Assembly (NCBI RefSeq): GCF_027568575.1
Contig: NZ_JANUVP010000008.1
Source of the DNA: Caldifermentibacillus hisashii
Lineage (GTDB): Bacteria > Bacillota > Bacilli > Bacillales > Caldibacillaceae
Direction: 5' to 3' (one strand)
Length of the DNA: 64,000 bases
The position numbers and the translations under genes were made by a program. How positions within the stretch are numbered: position 1 is the stretch's first letter; each line of letters begins with the position of its first letter. The notes below the pieces were generated by a model. The model did no database searches, was not told the origin of the DNA, and worked only from the letters and a program-made list of their open reading frames with translations. Positions 62,787 to 64,000 of this stretch are shown here, piece by piece.

Positions 62787-62825
62787 GCAAACCTACACTT
62801 TGAATAAGTAGGTTTGCTATTTTTG
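62787..62825 (+). terminator. Strong isolated hairpin with T-rich tail
   Basis: GCAAACCTAC (62787-62796) and GTAGGTTTGC (62808-62817) are exact inverted repeats, followed by TATTTTT on the plus strand. No plus-strand gene ends nearby except fucO, which has its own terminator; it may be the end of an insertion or repeat. Confidence 0.5.
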
Positions 62826-63142
62826 GGAATAAACTAACTTATATCATGCGTTTATAACGGAAAATTAGTAAAGAGTGATTAATGTGATTTTAAGACTACC
62901 ATTTTACATTTTCTTAACTTATCATAAATATATAATATAATAACTGAAAAGAACCAACTATAATTGATGTGACTTGAAATGAACAGCTACCAGTTACATT
63001 CTTTGCTAGTAAATTACAATAACAATCCTGCTTAATTACCGTCGATCGAACCACTCAAAGACGGATTGTAAAAGTAATCGGACGGTATTTAGAAAGGATT
63101 GCGCTGATGAATCAATTGGTGAAGCACTAACAAATATGAAGA
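62826..63142. other. AT-rich gap with a short coding-like fragment
   Basis: No complete gene is seen. On the plus strand about 63042-63130 read VDRTTQRRIVKVIGRYLERIALMNQLVKH and stop; this looks protein-like but has no start and no family I recognise. The remainder is AT-rich. Confidence 0.3.
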
Positions 63143-63178
63143 ACCTCCAAGCACATGTTCTTTGGAGGTTTTTTAATA
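63143..63178 (+). terminator. Rho-independent terminator
   Basis: ACCTCCAAG / CTTTGGAGGT stem with TTTTTT. It follows the short coding-like fragment ending near 63130, suggesting a lost gene on this strand. Confidence 0.75.
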
Positions 63179-63239
63179 AAAATATTTTAAAAATCAGTTT
63201 GTTGTTTCGGTTGAAGTTCTTTTTGTTCTTTTTTTTAGT

Positions 63240-63880
63240 CTAAAGCACCTGCTGGTTTGACAAAAAATGAGAGAATTAGACCAAGAATTGTTTATACGAC
63301 CGTAAACACAAATCCGCATCGCACACCATTTGTTACAGCTGCTGTACGACTTCTATGGATCAAATAAGCTGACACTCCTGCAGATAAAAATGTTGTAGTT
63401 AGAGCAGTTGCAAATGCCACGCTGACTTGTTGAGCAGTGTTCAAAATTGCATTACCGTCAGGAGATAATTCCCTCGGCAAGTCATTTAAACCATTTGCTT
63501 GAGCAGGAGACGGTGTACAATCATAAGTAAAATATTTCCTCCTAAAACAAACAAAACAGAAGAGGAACTATTAATTTCAAAAGTATTATTGCAGCAATAA
63601 TATTAAAACAAATCCAATTTGAACATTTGAACAAGCTATTTTGTCCCAAATCTATTGTGTAATTTACAGGAAACCGCTGAGACATCCCGTTGATAATTCC
63701 TGCTGGCAACAATAAAATACCGACCATCGCAGCAGCAATTAATTTCCCACTTTGCCAGTATATTGGAATTATTAGCATGGAAGACATTATTAAGCTAATT
63801 TATTCATGATGAGCAGTGTAACGATGGTAAACATTGAGTATTTGAATGCATTCACTTTCAACATTGGTTTTCTCATGGTT
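63240..63880 (-). pseudogene. Decayed EmrB/QacA-type (DHA2) multidrug efflux transporter
   Basis: Three minus-strand pieces in different frames read in order like one MFS exporter: NLKVNAFKYSMFTIVTLLIM (about 63860-63795), MSSMLIIPIYWQSGKLIAAAMVGILLLPAGIINGMSQ (63787 on), and MPRELSPDGNAILNTAQQVSVAFATALTTTFLSAG (63480-63292). These match helices 9-13 of the 14-helix DHA2 group, including the 'HGxAILNTxQQ' segment. Stops and frameshifts separate them, and no N-terminal half is visible to base 64000. A TetR-like remnant nearby fits a former regulator-pump pair. Confidence 0.7.
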
Positions 63881-64000
63881 TAACTGTCTCAACGTAACTA
63901 GGGCGAGATTGATAAGATTTGAAGTATGTGTAAAATTTTACTCGAAGGGCAGATGAGTGGAAAAAAATGGGAAGACGCTCTATCATTTAAATGTACGCTT

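Noticed and set aside
62787..62825. Insertion sequence end (terminal inverted repeat)
   Set aside because: No transposase fragment, no matching second copy and no target duplication was seen nearby; a simple hairpin/terminator is the more economical reading.

Overview
The window is chromosomal DNA from a low-GC Gram-positive bacterium of the family Bacillaceae. Most proteins closely resemble Bacillus subtilis orthologues, and the gene order follows the B. subtilis ytfP-to-tyrS neighbourhood: ytfP, murJ/ytgP, ytzG, ytzE, dat, thpR, ytmP, ytzH, trmB, ytnP, ytzB, ytoP, ytpP-ytpQ-ytpR, sftA, murC, ytxG-ytxH-ytxJ, ccpA-motP-motS, acuC-acuB-acuA, acsA, tyrS. Start codons are often TTG or GTG behind strong Shine-Dalgarno sequences. 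No rRNA, tRNA, prophage, transposase gene or CRISPR array was seen. I cannot assign the genus.

Layout. 1-24.9 kb is conserved housekeeping: lipid II flippase, pseudouridine synthase, D-amino-acid transaminase, tRNA and RNA enzymes, thioredoxin-like proteins, the DNA translocase SftA, MurC. 24.9-38.4 kb is a block placed between ytxJ and ccpA, where B. subtilis (from memory) has aroA. It holds a PAS/AAA+ sigma-54 activator, a clear -24/-12 promoter, a seven-gene acyl-CoA oxidation operon (three acyl-CoA dehydrogenases, thiolase, SDR, a split MaoC hydratase) ending in a beheaded livH permease gene, a Rieske/FAD oxidoreductase, and a large FtsA-like ATPase with C-terminal extensions. 38.8-50 kb carries ccpA, the MotPS stator, acetate use (acsA opposite acuABC, with a cre-like site between), a class A penicillin-binding protein with a fibronectin III tail, and tyrS under a Tyr T-box. 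51-55.4 kb is a nucleoside phosphorylase with a complete ECF transporter (S, T, A, A'). 56-62.2 kb is an L-rhamnose cluster (AraC regulator, rhaB, rhaA, rhaD, lactaldehyde reductase). The right end holds decayed regulator and efflux genes.

The most unusual content is non-coding. (1) A dispersed element of about 150 bp has six recognisable copies plus one half copy. The copies differ in sequence, but their stems keep complementarity through compensatory changes, pointing to a selected RNA or DNA fold; several copies sit exactly between convergent genes. (2) Two homologous tandem arrays with a strict 52-bp period (about 15 and 13 units), each unit carrying a GACGAG/CTCGTC hairpin, lie 37 kb apart in opposite orientation. 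(3) A 21-bp phased repeat fills the ytfP/murJ divergent promoter region. (4) Smaller repeat sets lie upstream of ytzG and of the nucleoside phosphorylase gene. All repeat and motif statements come from reading the sequence; no database search was possible.
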